Source: Patescibacteria group bacterium (lineage in GTDB: Bacteria; Patescibacteriota; JABMPQ01; JAQVVF01). Taken from it: a stretch of DNA of 59,392 bases. Position numbers and translations under genes: made by a program. The notes under the pieces are model-generated. The model was not told the DNA's origin. It worked only from the letters and a program-made list of their open reading frames with translations, and did no database searches. Location: NCBI GenBank assembly GCA_028699085.1, contig JAQVVF010000007.1:1-59392 (forward strand). The letters run 5' to 3'. Positions 1-9,844 of this stretch are shown one piece after another. Position 1 is the first letter of the stretch. Each line of letters begins with the position of its first letter.

Positions 1-54
1 TTCGATATTAATGAAATAATATAACAGTATATTTTAAAGTTGTAAAGAATAAAA

Positions 55-72
55 AACAGAGTTAAAACTCTG
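55..72 (-). terminator. Terminator-like hairpin downstream of the PRTase gene
   Basis: acagagttaaaactctgt inverted repeat in an A/T-rich context. Confidence 0.5.
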
Positions 73-90
73 TAGTAAAGATCTGTAATG

Positions 91-1149
91 TTAGAGACGA
101 TGAAATTCGCTAGCCATAGGTTGAATCAATTTTGGCATATCGCCATTTGACAAGGATTCGATTTCATGGATTGCAATATCAACAGGATAGCCTTGAGGAC
201 CATGATAGAGGACTGCAGTGAAGATTTCAGAAATGCAATAATCATATCGACAACGTAGCCAACGAACTGTTCTCTCCAACATTGACTTTGTCCAACTGCG
301 ATCGTCAATGATCAAAATCCTGCTACCTAAGCCTGGAGTTGTTTTGATCAAATCCCGAGCAAAACTGATATGATCTGGACAATGATGTTGAGGCATCCCT
401 GAAACTGCAAGGATTGCTGGTTTTTGGCCTAAGATTCTAGCGACACCAAGTCCTGGGATTAATCCGCCCATTGTTAAGGCAATAACTTGATTGATTTCTT
501 TTTCGTGAGCTAATTGAGCAAGCTTTTTGATGTCATTAAAATAGGCTTGCCAGTTTCTTCTGATTGCGCCAAAGAAAGGTTGTGCTGGTTGCAAAGTAAT
601 TTTTTCATTGAGAACGTGTGGGCCAAATTCTAATTCATGGGGCTGGACAATGTAGGGAAGTTCTTGAGTTGCTGTATTTCCAATCTTTTCGGCGAACCAA
701 TCAACTGGCATTGTCGACGTCGATTTTTGCCAAATAGCAATAAATTTTTGAGTATCAATAGCATAACCGAATTGAGAAGTAAGGAATCTTCTTGCTCTTT
801 CAAAAGTTACACCTGAATCACTTAAATCGTCAACAATACCAACATGATTGCCAAGACCAGGTTGAGTGCTGGCGAGCTCTCGATCAAAAACTAGATTCCT
901 GCGAGTTTCTGTTGCGCTACCTTGCATGGTTGGTTCATAGCTTTGGGCAGCGAGAAATGCGGGTCTAAGACCAAGCATATTGCCAAGCGCCAAAGCTGGA
1001 ATAATTCCACCTGTTGTTATACCAATGAGCTGGTTTATTTGTTCATGACTATGTTGTAGAATATGCGCTAATTTTTTTAGAAGCTCAAAATATTCAGGCC
1101 AGCTGTAAGTCAGTAATTCTTTTCCATTCTCATATGTTGTTTTGGGCAT
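91..1149 (-). CDS. Tandem phosphoribosyltransferase-domain protein
   Basis: Two PRTase-like halves; PRPP-loop-like VGIVDDLSDSGVTFERA in the first, degenerate ILIIDDRSWTKSM in the second. Confidence 0.75.
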   Translation of the reverse strand: MPKTTYENGKELLTYSWPEYFELLKKLAHILQHSHEQINQLIGITTGGIIPALALGNMLGLRPAFLAAQSYEPTMQGSATETRRNLVFDRELASTQPGLGNHVGIVDDLSDSGVTFERARRFLTSQFGYAIDTQKFIAIWQKSTSTMPVDWFAEKIGNTATQELPYIVQPHELEFGPHVLNEKITLQPAQPFFGAIRRNWQAYFNDIKKLAQLAHEKEINQVIALTMGGLIPGLGVARILGQKPAILAVSGMPQHHCPDHISFARDLIKTTPGLGSRILIIDDRSWTKSMLERTVRWLRCRYDYCISEIFTAVLYHGPQGYPVDIAIHEIESLSNGDMPKLIQPMASEFHRL

Positions 1150-1239
1150 TTTTGTTGTCTCCTTCTCTTGTTAAGGTACAAGCAAATTATTATAGAAAGA
1201 TTAGTATAACAATCATTTTTAGATCAATCAAGGTAAATA

Positions 1240-1264
1240 AAAAATCCAGTATAGACTGGATTGA
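1240..1264 (-). terminator. Rho-independent terminator for the Hsp20 gene
   Basis: aaaaaatccagtatagactggatt; on the minus strand a stem followed by a T-run. Confidence 0.65.
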
Positions 1265-1280
1265 AAATTTATTATTATTT

Positions 1281-1832
1281 TTAAACTTGATCGTTGGCCA
1301 TTTTAACTTCAATTTTTTTTGTTTTGACGGCATTGGCTTTTGGAAGTCTGATTGTGAGAATGCCGTTTTTTAATTCAGCTAAGGCATTATCAGCGACTAC
1401 TTCTTCAGGCAAAATGATTGAACGAGAAAAAGCGCCCCAATAACATTCTTGATAATAGTAATCATTTTCTTTAGCTTCTGCGATATTTTTTCTTTCACCT
1501 TTGATAGTGACCATGTCATTATCAATATTAATATCAATATCTTCTGGATTAACGCCAGCGATTGTTGATTTAATAATAATCTCTTGAGGAGTTTGAAAAA
1601 CATCAATTGCAAGCTGACCTTCATAATTTTCTTGATCATTTTGAGAATTTTGAGAACCAGTTTGCTGAGTTTGTTGCTGTGGTTGTGGTTGTTGTTGGAC
1701 TTGAATTGGTGTTGGTTCAGGTTTTGAGGTTTGCGGAGTTGGTAAATGAGATACTGGTGGTTTAGGCGGATTTGGATTATCAGCAACTTGTTTGGATTGT
1801 AAAAACCTTGCGAAAAAAGATTTCTTTGCCAT
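1281..1832 (-). CDS. Hsp20/alpha-crystallin family small heat-shock protein
   Basis: Alpha-crystallin domain: IIIKSTIAGVNPEDIDINIDNDMVTIKGERK...FSRSIILPEEV...LKNGILTIRLPK. Confidence 0.9.
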   Translation of the reverse strand: MAKKSFFARFLQSKQVADNPNPPKPPVSHLPTPQTSKPEPTPIQVQQQPQPQQQTQQTGSQNSQNDQENYEGQLAIDVFQTPQEIIIKSTIAGVNPEDIDINIDNDMVTIKGERKNIAEAKENDYYYQECYWGAFSRSIILPEEVVADNALAELKNGILTIRLPKANAVKTKKIEVKMANDQV

Positions 1833-2000
1833 ATTGAATAATCTTTACTTTTGTTTTTAATAAAACTTTTTCTTTAATTTATTGTACATTATTTTAAGAT
1901 AAATGTAAATTTTGGAAGTGGATAGCTTTTTGTTAAAATCATAGAAATGTGTTATATTATTATTACATAAAAAGTTTTTAAAAAATAAAAGTAAAAAATT

Positions 2001-3851
2001 ATGCGTAGGTATTTATTAATTTGCCTAGCTATTTTTGGCCTATTGATTTTTGGGCAAAATGTTTTGGCTGCTGATTGGTCAGTATCGACTTTGGATTCGT
2101 CTGCTAATAGTGGTTGGGATAGTTCAATTGCTGTTGATAGTAATGGATATTCGCACGTTGCATATATTGATGGAGCTAATGTTGATTTAAAGTATGCTAC
2201 TAATGAAAGTGGTTTATGGGTTGTTACTACGGTTGAGGATGTTGGAAGTGTCGGTGCTGGTGTTTCGATAAAAGTTGATAGCAACAATAAGCCTCATATA
2301 AGTTATATTGATGATACTAATAATTATCTTAAGTATGCAACTAATTCATCAGGTTCTTGGGTGACAACAGATGTTGATAATTCTGGCACTGTTTCTTCAG
2401 GTATTTTTGATGCGAATGTAACTTCGATTGCATTAAGCAGTAATAATATTGTGAGTATTAGTTATTATGATAATTCAAATGATGATTTAAAATACGCAAC
2501 AAATGCAAGTGGGGGATGGGTTTTGACAACTGTTGATTCGACGGGTAACGTGGGGGCATTTGATTCTTTAGATATTGATTCGAACGGGTATGCGCATATT
2601 AGTTATCGTGATCAGACTAACAATACATTAAAATATGCTACGAATAGTTTATCAGGAGTTTGGTCAGTCAGTACATTAGATAGTTCTGTTGATGCTGGAT
2701 GGTATTCGTCGTTAGCGATTGGCTTAAATAATAGTGTCCATATTAGTTATCTTGATGCGACAAATGATGATTTAAAATATATCACTAATGCTACTGGTAG
2801 TTGGGTAGCAACAAATTTAGATACAACAAATCAAACAGGGTATACAACTTCGATTGTTGTTGATAATAACGGAGGGGTTCATATTGGTTATGCTGATAAT
2901 ACTGATCAGGCATTGAAATATGCAACAAATATCTCTGGATCTTGGACTTATACAACATTAGATACTGTTGGAACATATGCATCTGTAGTTCTTTTTGGAT
3001 ATTACAATCAGGTTTCACTTGCTACAAGCTTGAATAATCGGGTTTTTGTTTCTTATTTTGATGCTAATAATTCATATTTGAAGTATGCTTATACTCCTGG
3101 TCCTTCAGATCAGACAACGACTATAAATAATGGCAGGAGCTATTCAGCTAAGAAAAAAATTCATATTACTTCAAGCTTGACTGGTAGTCCAACAGAAATG
3201 ATTGTTTCAACAAAATCTGATTTTTCTGATAAGACGTGGAAGGCATATACTACAGACAAAACTTTTGAAATGTCATCGGAGTTGGGAAAGAAAACTATTT
3301 ACGTAAAATATCGGGATATTTGGCATGCGGAATCTGATGTAGTTTCTGCTGAAGTTAAATATACAGGCAGTCCAATTAAATTCGTAACAACAAAAGCAAA
3401 AGCAAAAAGTGAAAAAAGAGTTACTGAAAAAAACAAAAATTATTATGCCAGAGATTTATATCTAAAATTTAAAAAATATCCAAAGTCTTTTAAAAATACG
3501 CGAAGATATATTCAGATTGATAGAAAATTAGAATATCCGCATGCTTATATGGATGCAAAAAATAATTTATTGAAAAAATATTGGAAGATATCAACTGATT
3601 TTTCGAAATATAGCGGTAGTAAAAATGTAAAATTGAGATTGGTTTTTCAGTATACAGATAATCAATTTGAAAAACTAAAGAAAAAGGTAAAAAATCTAAA
3701 AGAGAAGAACTTGTATCTAAAATATTATGTACCTGAATCAAATAGTTGGGCAGATTTACAAGTAAAACCGAATACAACTGACAATACTTTTACGATTTAT
3801 CTAAATTCTCCATTTAATTATTCGGAAAGATATTACGCGATTGGTAGATAA
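2001..3851 (+). CDS. Secreted repeat (beta-propeller-like) protein with shared CTD (family member 1)
   Basis: Signal peptide; about seven repeats of the type DSNGYSHVAYID...LKYATN; Lys/Tyr-rich C-terminal domain ending YYAIGR. Confidence 0.85.
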   Translation: MRRYLLICLAIFGLLIFGQNVLAADWSVSTLDSSANSGWDSSIAVDSNGYSHVAYIDGANVDLKYATNESGLWVVTTVEDVGSVGAGVSIKVDSNNKPHISYIDDTNNYLKYATNSSGSWVTTDVDNSGTVSSGIFDANVTSIALSSNNIVSISYYDNSNDDLKYATNASGGWVLTTVDSTGNVGAFDSLDIDSNGYAHISYRDQTNNTLKYATNSLSGVWSVSTLDSSVDAGWYSSLAIGLNNSVHISYLDATNDDLKYITNATGSWVATNLDTTNQTGYTTSIVVDNNGGVHIGYADNTDQALKYATNISGSWTYTTLDTVGTYASVVLFGYYNQVSLATSLNNRVFVSYFDANNSYLKYAYTPGPSDQTTTINNGRSYSAKKKIHITSSLTGSPTEMIVSTKSDFSDKTWKAYTTDKTFEMSSELGKKTIYVKYRDIWHAESDVVSAEVKYTGSPIKFVTTKAKAKSEKRVTEKNKNYYARDLYLKFKKYPKSFKNTRRYIQIDRKLEYPHAYMDAKNNLLKKYWKISTDFSKYSGSKNVKLRLVFQYTDNQFEKLKKKVKNLKEKNLYLKYYVPESNSWADLQVKPNTTDNTFTIYLNSPFNYSERYYAIGR

Positions 3852-3866
3852 AATATTTATAATATA

Positions 3867-3900
3867 AAACTCCAAGATTAAACTTGGAGTTTTTGTTTTG
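3867..3900 (+). terminator. Rho-independent terminator
   Basis: actccaag-attaaa-cttggagt followed by ttttgtttt. Confidence 0.75.
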
Positions 3901-3904
3901 AGAA

Positions 3905-3925
3905 GGGTGGAGGCAAGCTCCACCC
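3905..3925. repeat. Intergenic palindromic element
   Basis: GGGTGGAG-gcaag-CTCCACCC. Confidence 0.6.
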
Positions 3926-3933
3926 CTACGTAA

Positions 3934-4629
3934 TTAATTTTGATTGTCTATTTTTGAGGTAACTTTTAATCTTTTTATTTCTTTAATGTCTTGAGAAAGC
4001 ATCATATACATAACAACAATTAAAACAGCGAGTAAAATTATAGAATATGAAGAATTGTAAGAGGCGACAGAATTGTAGAGACCATGTAAGAAAATTGCTA
4101 ATAGCAGGCCTTTTGTGATGCTTGAGCCATTGCCCTGTGGATGAAATTTTTGACGAGCAAGATAATAGCCGACAATGCCAGAGCAGATAGCATGCATTAA
4201 AGTTGCAGTTGCAAAACGTAAGATTATAACAGTTCCGCCATCGCTTAGAGTTACCAAAAAATTTTCTAATGTTGCAAATCCTAGACCAGCAACGATACCA
4301 TAAATAATTCCATCCATTGGTTCATTGAATTCTTTGCTGGTTGAGGCTTTGTATTTTAAGACTAAATATTTCATGTATTCTTCAATCGGCGCAACAATCA
4401 AAAAAGAACTTAAGACCATGGCAATGTATTTTGTTGAAGAAGCATAAGGAATGAAGAATTCAACTGCAAATTCTAAGGCAATGGCTGGAATTGTTGCAGC
4501 CATGCCCCAAACAAAAATTTTAAAAATTTGTTTTAATGGTTCTGGATTTTTGTTATCTCTGCGACGATAAAACCAAAGCCAGAAAAGGCCAGGAAGTAAA
4601 GCGACGAATAAATACCAAAGATAAATCAT
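3934..4629 (-). CDS. PrsW-family intramembrane protease-like protein
   Basis: Multi-TM; motifs APIEEYMKY, GIVAGLGFATLEN, HAICSGIVGYYLA, FLHGLYNS. Confidence 0.8.
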   Translation of the reverse strand: MIYLWYLFVALLPGLFWLWFYRRRDNKNPEPLKQIFKIFVWGMAATIPAIALEFAVEFFIPYASSTKYIAMVLSSFLIVAPIEEYMKYLVLKYKASTSKEFNEPMDGIIYGIVAGLGFATLENFLVTLSDGGTVIILRFATATLMHAICSGIVGYYLARQKFHPQGNGSSITKGLLLAIFLHGLYNSVASYNSSYSIILLAVLIVVMYMMLSQDIKEIKRLKVTSKIDNQN

Positions 4630-4721
4630 ATAGAAAAATTAAAATTAAAAAAATCAAAATGTAAAATCACAATCTAAAATTCAAAATTAATTTATATTTA
4701 AATTTTTTTTAATCTAGAATA

Positions 4722-5096
4722 TTATTCGTCTGCGACTTTGTCTGTTTTAAACAATCCTTTCTTGTTTTGTCCAGAAAAAACTTGTTTTAAGACTATGAAT
4801 TTAGTAGTTTTGCTTGTGTCATTGCTGAAACAATGTGGATTCTTTTGTGTTTCTACTAAATCTCCTTTGCGAATAATTTTTGATTTAAGCTGGTTATTTT
4901 CTTTCCATTCTAAAGTTAACTCATTATCAACGATATAAATTGTTTCGGAAATTTTTTCGTGATGATGCCAATCTTGTTTTGTTTTTGCAGGCTGTTCGTT
5001 ATAATGAATTTCGTATTCATTGAAGAGATAATACCAAACTTTTGTTCCTGAAGACTTGGTTACATTCAATGCTTGTTGTTTAGAAACAATGGTCAT
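4722..5096 (-). CDS. Cupin-domain protein
   Basis: Cupin-like beta-barrel pattern EIHYNEQPAKTKQDWHHHEKISETIYIVDNELTLEW...IRKGDLVETQKNPHCFSN. Confidence 0.75.
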   Translation of the reverse strand: MTIVSKQQALNVTKSSGTKVWYYLFNEYEIHYNEQPAKTKQDWHHHEKISETIYIVDNELTLEWKENNQLKSKIIRKGDLVETQKNPHCFSNDTSKTTKFIVLKQVFSGQNKKGLFKTDKVADE

Positions 5097-5515
5097 TAAT
5101 TAATTGTTATTTTTCTTTGATTTTCGTCTAAGTATTCTAATTTAATATGAATTACATTTTTAAGAGGAATTTGGTCTTTAATTTTTTCTGACCATTCAAT
5201 TGCAGAAATATTATTTTTGCTATTAACGATTTCGGTATAGCCGAGATCTAAAATTTCTTGAGGATCTTGGATTCTGTATAAATCAAAATGATAAAATTCC
5301 AAATTATTTTTAGCTTGATATTTTTTAAAAATAATAAAAGTTGGACTGGTAAGATTTTCTTTAATCTCTAGTCCTTTGGCTAATCCTTGGATAAAAGTTG
5401 TTTTGCCAGCACCTAATTCACCAGAAAAACATAAAATTTCGCCACCTTGAAGATTAGTGGCTAATTCTTGGGCTATCTTTTGAGTTTGTTCTGAAGACTT
5501 TGAGATTATTTCCAT
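5096..5515 (-). CDS. tsaE: tRNA t6A biosynthesis ATPase TsaE
   Basis: Walker A GELGAGKTTFIQGLAKGL, LTSPTFIIFKKY, HFDLYRI. Confidence 0.9.
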   Translation of the reverse strand: MEIISKSSEQTQKIAQELATNLQGGEILCFSGELGAGKTTFIQGLAKGLEIKENLTSPTFIIFKKYQAKNNLEFYHFDLYRIQDPQEILDLGYTEIVNSKNNISAIEWSEKIKDQIPLKNVIHIKLEYLDENQRKITIN

Positions 5516-6297
5516 TATTTAACAAAATTATAAATTAAAATTATAGAGCCAAGAGCAATGATATAAATGGCAAAAGGAACAAGACCATGTTTTTTGAAAA
5601 AATTCATTAGGAATTTAATTGCTAAAAATCCAGCAATAAGAGCGAAAATGGCGCCAAAAATAATTTCTGGTAAACTGCCATTAATTTTTTCGCCGTCAAA
5701 GAATACTTTTGTTAGTGATAATGTACCAGCACCTAGGATGGCAATGATAGAAAGAATAAATGAGAATTTGGCAGCGGAATCACGTTTGATGCTTCGGAGC
5801 AAGCCAGTTGCAACTGTTGATCCTGACCTTGAAATTCCAGGCAAGATAGCTGCAGCTTGAGCTAAACCGATCCAAATTGAATCTTTAAAAGTTATATCTT
5901 TGACTTCTTTTTGGGGATGGGAAATTTTTTCAGCGAGAATAAAAAAGAGTCCGTTGATAATTAGAAATAGGGCAGTCCAATTAATGCTTCTGAAATAGCC
6001 CTCGACTAGATTATCAAGGAAATAGCCTAAGATAACAGCTGGAATTGTACCAACAACTATTTTCCAGAACAGGCTGTTTTTTTGGTTGATACTTTTTATA
6101 ATTTTGATAATATCTTTCCAAAAATAAATTATAACAGCTAAAAGAGTGGCGAGATGAAGAAAAATATCAAAAATTAAGCCTTGATCTTTAAAGCCAAAAA
6201 TTTCTCGAGCAATAATAAGATGTCCATCAGATGAGACTGGTATGAATTCGGTAATGCCCTGAATGATGCCTAAAATTATAGCTTGCAAAATATCCAT
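5515..6297 (-). CDS. uppP: Undecaprenyl-diphosphatase
   Basis: ILGIIQGITEFIPVSSDGHLIIA and LPGISRSGSTVATGLLR motifs. Confidence 0.93.
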   Translation of the reverse strand: MDILQAIILGIIQGITEFIPVSSDGHLIIAREIFGFKDQGLIFDIFLHLATLLAVIIYFWKDIIKIIKSINQKNSLFWKIVVGTIPAVILGYFLDNLVEGYFRSINWTALFLIINGLFFILAEKISHPQKEVKDITFKDSIWIGLAQAAAILPGISRSGSTVATGLLRSIKRDSAAKFSFILSIIAILGAGTLSLTKVFFDGEKINGSLPEIIFGAIFALIAGFLAIKFLMNFFKKHGLVPFAIYIIALGSIILIYNFVK

Positions 6298-6497
6298 AAA
6301 GCTAATTTAAAATAACTAAAATAATAGCTGAAATAATAATATCAAAGTTTATGTAAATAATCCACAGTTTTATTATCTTGCTCCGTGCTTTTCGAATTAT
6401 TTTTCTAATATTATTTATAGATACTTTATGCACATTTGACAGATATTTTGGAGAGTTATAAAATGATTTAACGTTTATGATTTAGGATCTAAAAAAT

Positions 6498-7640
6498 ATG
6501 GAATTATCTTCGAAGCAACAAATTTTTGAATTAATAAAAAAAAGTAAAAATATTTTGCTTGTTACGAAAACTGATTTTAGTGAAGATTCGATTAGTAGTA
6601 TGTTAGCTTTAGGTTTGACTTTGGAAAAAATGGGCGGACATGAAGTTGATATGGTATGTTCTTCGTCAGCATCTTCAACATTATCTTTTTTGCCAAGTAT
6701 TTCTAAATTAGGAAAGAGCATTGATGGTTCAAAGAATTTTGTTATAACCCTTGATACATCAAAAGCGAAAGTTGCTCAATTCTCTTATGATTTTGATGAG
6801 GATGGCAATAAATTAAATATTTATATTACGCCAGAAAAAGGTAATTATGATGCAAACAATGTAATAACAAAACCTTCAGGTTTCAAATATAGTTTGATAA
6901 TTTGTGTTGATGTTCCTGATTTAGAAAAACTTGGGAAGATATATGAGGAAAATACGGAATTATTTTATGAAACGCCGATTATTAATATTGATAGCAGTTC
7001 ATCTAACGAACAATATGGCGAGGTCAATTTGGTTGATGTGACAGCTTCTTCAACTGCTGAAGTTGTTTATTCTTTGCTGGAGTCATTTGGCGAAAAAATA
7101 GTTGATGAAGAAATTGCGAATTGTTTATTGACTGGGATCATATCTTCAACAAAGAGCTTCCAGACATCAGCAACAACTCCAAAAGCTTTTACAATCGCGG
7201 CGCAATTAATTGCTTTGGGTGCAGATCAGCAAAAAATTATTAAATCTATTTTTAAGAATAAGTCTTTATCAACTTTGAAGCTTTGGGGAAGGGCATTAGC
7301 TCGGGTAAAATTTGATGATAACAAAAAGATCGCTTGGACTTTAGTTAATTATCAGGATTTTGAAAAGACTGGGTCAAAAGAAGAGAATGACATTTTGGGC
7401 GTTGAAGAAGAGATTGCGATGTCGGTTAATTTGGCTGAAATTGTGATAATTTTTTATGAATTTCAGCAAGGAAGAGTTAAAGCAATTTTCAAAACTAATA
7501 AAGATACAGCAAAAGAAAAAATCAGAGATATTTTTATGGGTAAAAAAGTAAATGGATTAATCTTGGTTGATTTTGATAATATTAGTTTGTTAGATGTTGA
7601 AAAGGTTGTTTTGGAAAAATTAAAACAATTATCTTTTTAA
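6498..7640 (+). CDS. DHH/DHHA1-family protein, apparently catalytically degenerate
   Basis: NrnA-like architecture, but NIDSSSSNEQYGEVNLVDVTASSTAEVVY replaces NIDHHxxN and the metal-binding Asp/His motifs are missing. Confidence 0.75.
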   Translation: MELSSKQQIFELIKKSKNILLVTKTDFSEDSISSMLALGLTLEKMGGHEVDMVCSSSASSTLSFLPSISKLGKSIDGSKNFVITLDTSKAKVAQFSYDFDEDGNKLNIYITPEKGNYDANNVITKPSGFKYSLIICVDVPDLEKLGKIYEENTELFYETPIINIDSSSSNEQYGEVNLVDVTASSTAEVVYSLLESFGEKIVDEEIANCLLTGIISSTKSFQTSATTPKAFTIAAQLIALGADQQKIIKSIFKNKSLSTLKLWGRALARVKFDDNKKIAWTLVNYQDFEKTGSKEENDILGVEEEIAMSVNLAEIVIIFYEFQQGRVKAIFKTNKDTAKEKIRDIFMGKKVNGLILVDFDNISLLDVEKVVLEKLKQLSF

Positions 7641-7705
7641 AGTTTTTGAATGAATTTATATATTTTGTTATAGTGAATTTGTTTTAAGAGATTAATTAAA
7701 ATAAA

Positions 7706-7906
7706 ATGGCAAAATTTAAAATTGAAGTTGATCAAGAAAAATGTATTAGCTGTGGAGCTTGTACAACAATTTGTCCTGACAATTTTGAATTAAAAGGTGA
7801 GGATAATAAATCTTTTCCTAAAAATTCTGAATTAGATGTTATTGGATGCAGTCAAGAAGCAGCTGATGCATGTCCAGTTCAATGCATTAAGATAAGCAAA
7901 ATATAA
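7706..7906 (+). CDS. Ferredoxin
   Basis: CISCGACTTICPDNF ... CPVQCIKI. Confidence 0.9.
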   Translation: MAKFKIEVDQEKCISCGACTTICPDNFELKGEDNKSFPKNSELDVIGCSQEAADACPVQCIKISKI

Positions 7907-7919
7907 TTAATATAAAATT

Positions 7920-8114
7920 GTGATTACAAAAGATACTTTAATTAGCAAAGCTGTTGAAGAAAAACCGGAAACAGTTGATATTCTAGTTAAGCATGGTTTG
8001 CCTTGCGTGGGTTGTTTAATGGCGCATGGAGAGACTATCGAGCAAGGAGCAATGGCACATGGGTTAGATGACGAACAGATTGAAAAAATTATTGCAGAAA
8101 TCAATAAAAAATAA
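7920..8114 (+). CDS. DUF1858-type small redox-associated protein (GTG start)
   Basis: ETVDILVKHGLPCVGCLMAHGETIEQGAMAHGLD. Confidence 0.85.
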   Translation: MITKDTLISKAVEEKPETVDILVKHGLPCVGCLMAHGETIEQGAMAHGLDDEQIEKIIAEINKK

Positions 8115-8139
8115 ATTGTCAATTAACTAATATAATAAT

Positions 8140-9426
8140 ATGGCAGAGAATGTTTTTGAAAATGCTTTGATTCAGCTTGGGAAAGTAGCTGATTTGATAA
8201 AACTAGATAAAACTTATTTAGAAATTTTGTCGAAACCGGAAAGAGCGGTTTATGTTAATTTTCCAGTAAAAATGGATAATGGAAAGATTAGGATGTTCCA
8301 AGGATTCAGAATGCAATATAATTCTGCTCGAGGGCCATATAAAGGTGGTATAAGATTTCATCAAGAAGTTTCGGATTATGAAGTAAAAGCTTTGTCATTT
8401 TGGATGGCAATGAAATGCGCAGTAGTAAATATTCCATTAGGCGGTGGAAAAGGCGGAGTAATTGTTGATCCTAAGAAATTATCCAAAAAAGAATTAGAAA
8501 ATTTATCAAGAAGTTATGTGCGAGCAATTTTTGATTGTATTGGGCCAAATAAAGATATTCCAGCGCCTGATGTAAATACAACTCCTGAAATCATGGCGTG
8601 GATGAGTGATGAGTTTAAAAGGTTAAAAGTAAAAAGTAAAAAGGTAAAAGCTACAAGTAAAAAGTTAAAAATTGCTGATAACGAGTGGCTTCCAACTTTT
8701 ACTGGAAAACCAATTAAAAAAGGCGGTTCGCAGGGAAGAACTGAGGCTACTGCTTTAGGCGGATATTTTGTTTTATGCGAAGCCATAAAAAAATCAAAAA
8801 TCAAAAATCAAAAATCAAAAATAACTGTTGCGGTACAAGGAGTTGGGAATGTTGGATATAATATAGCTAAAATTTTAGCTAGTGATGAAAGATTTTGTGT
8901 AGTTGCGGTTTCTGATTCACGTAGTGGAGTTTATAATAAAGATGGCATTGATCTTGAAAAAGTGATGCAACAAAAAGAAAAAACTGGCAGTGTAAGTGGT
9001 TTAACTGATACAAAAAAGATCACAAATTCTGAATTATTAGAATTAGATGTTGATGTCTTAGTTCCTGCTGCAATTGAGAATCAGATTACGAATGATAATG
9101 CTAATAGAATTAAAGCAAATATTATTCTAGAAATGGCAAATGGTCCAACAACTCCAGATGCTGATAAGATTTTGTATAAAAAGAAAAAAGTTGTAATTCC
9201 TGATATTTTGGCAAATGCTGGCGGAGTGACTGTTTCATATTTTGAATGGCTTCAGAATATGGATTCTAAATATTGGAGTTTAGAAGAAGTGAATACAAAA
9301 TTAGCAAAGACAATGAAGAAGTCTTTTGCTGATGTTTGGAAAGAAGCTTCAAAATATAAAGTTGATTTGAGAATGGGTGCAGATGCGTTGGCAGTAGAAA
9401 GAATAATTAAGAAAATAAAGAAATAA
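8140..9426 (+). CDS. gdhA: Glu/Leu/Phe/Val dehydrogenase with repeat-derived insert
   Basis: KGGIRFHQEV, PLGGGKGGV, PAPDVNT, VAVQGVGNVGYN, ANAGGVTVSYFEWLQN. Confidence 0.93.
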   Translation: MAENVFENALIQLGKVADLIKLDKTYLEILSKPERAVYVNFPVKMDNGKIRMFQGFRMQYNSARGPYKGGIRFHQEVSDYEVKALSFWMAMKCAVVNIPLGGGKGGVIVDPKKLSKKELENLSRSYVRAIFDCIGPNKDIPAPDVNTTPEIMAWMSDEFKRLKVKSKKVKATSKKLKIADNEWLPTFTGKPIKKGGSQGRTEATALGGYFVLCEAIKKSKIKNQKSKITVAVQGVGNVGYNIAKILASDERFCVVAVSDSRSGVYNKDGIDLEKVMQQKEKTGSVSGLTDTKKITNSELLELDVDVLVPAAIENQITNDNANRIKANIILEMANGPTTPDADKILYKKKKVVIPDILANAGGVTVSYFEWLQNMDSKYWSLEEVNTKLAKTMKKSFADVWKEASKYKVDLRMGADALAVERIIKKIKK

Positions 9427-9472
9427 TTATTTATTGTTGACTTAAAAGCAAAATAAAAATAATTAAAAAATT

Positions 9473-9766
9473 ATGAGAGAAAAAGGTCCACAATATAGAA
9501 GTCTGGATGAAGCTTTGGCTGGAGAAGGACTTAAAAGGGAGAACGTTCCTGTTGCGGAAAGTTTTCTAGATATACCCAAGCCTTATCATGAGTCAGAAGC
9601 TTCTTGCACTGTTTTTTTAGTTTATAGTGGGTCTGATTGGTTTTTATATAAATGGAGAGACGTTCAATATTCTTCTGCTGAAGAGATTTTGGACGAACCT
9701 GTTGTACATGAGGGTTATGTTCTTATAGCAGAAGAGTTGGTACCTAAATCTAAAATAAAAATTTGA
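9473..9766 (+). CDS. Hypothetical protein (97 aa)
   Basis: ORF between gdhA and a terminator; no recognised domain. Confidence 0.55.
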   Translation: MREKGPQYRSLDEALAGEGLKRENVPVAESFLDIPKPYHESEASCTVFLVYSGSDWFLYKWRDVQYSSAEEILDEPVVHEGYVLIAEELVPKSKIKI

Positions 9767-9777
9767 TTTTTAAGATG

Positions 9778-9802
9778 GAAAGGGCTTTTGCCCTTTTTTT
9801 AT
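9778..9802 (+). terminator. Rho-independent terminator
   Basis: aaagggc-ttttgcccttttttt. Confidence 0.75.
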
Positions 9803-9844
9803 TTTGTTTGTATAATAAGATTAAATTGTTAATTAAAATATTGT

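Noticed and set aside
1397-1786. Overlapping same-strand ORF (129 aa) inside the Hsp20 gene
   Set aside because: Alternate frame of a clear Hsp20 coding region; low-complexity product.
6426-6434. Replication origin marked by DnaA boxes
   Set aside because: No dnaA/dnaN genes or dense box cluster; the boxes are scattered singly or in pairs through the window.
8785-8825. CRISPR-like array
   Set aside because: Repeat unit is only 7 nt with no spacers; no cas genes in the window.
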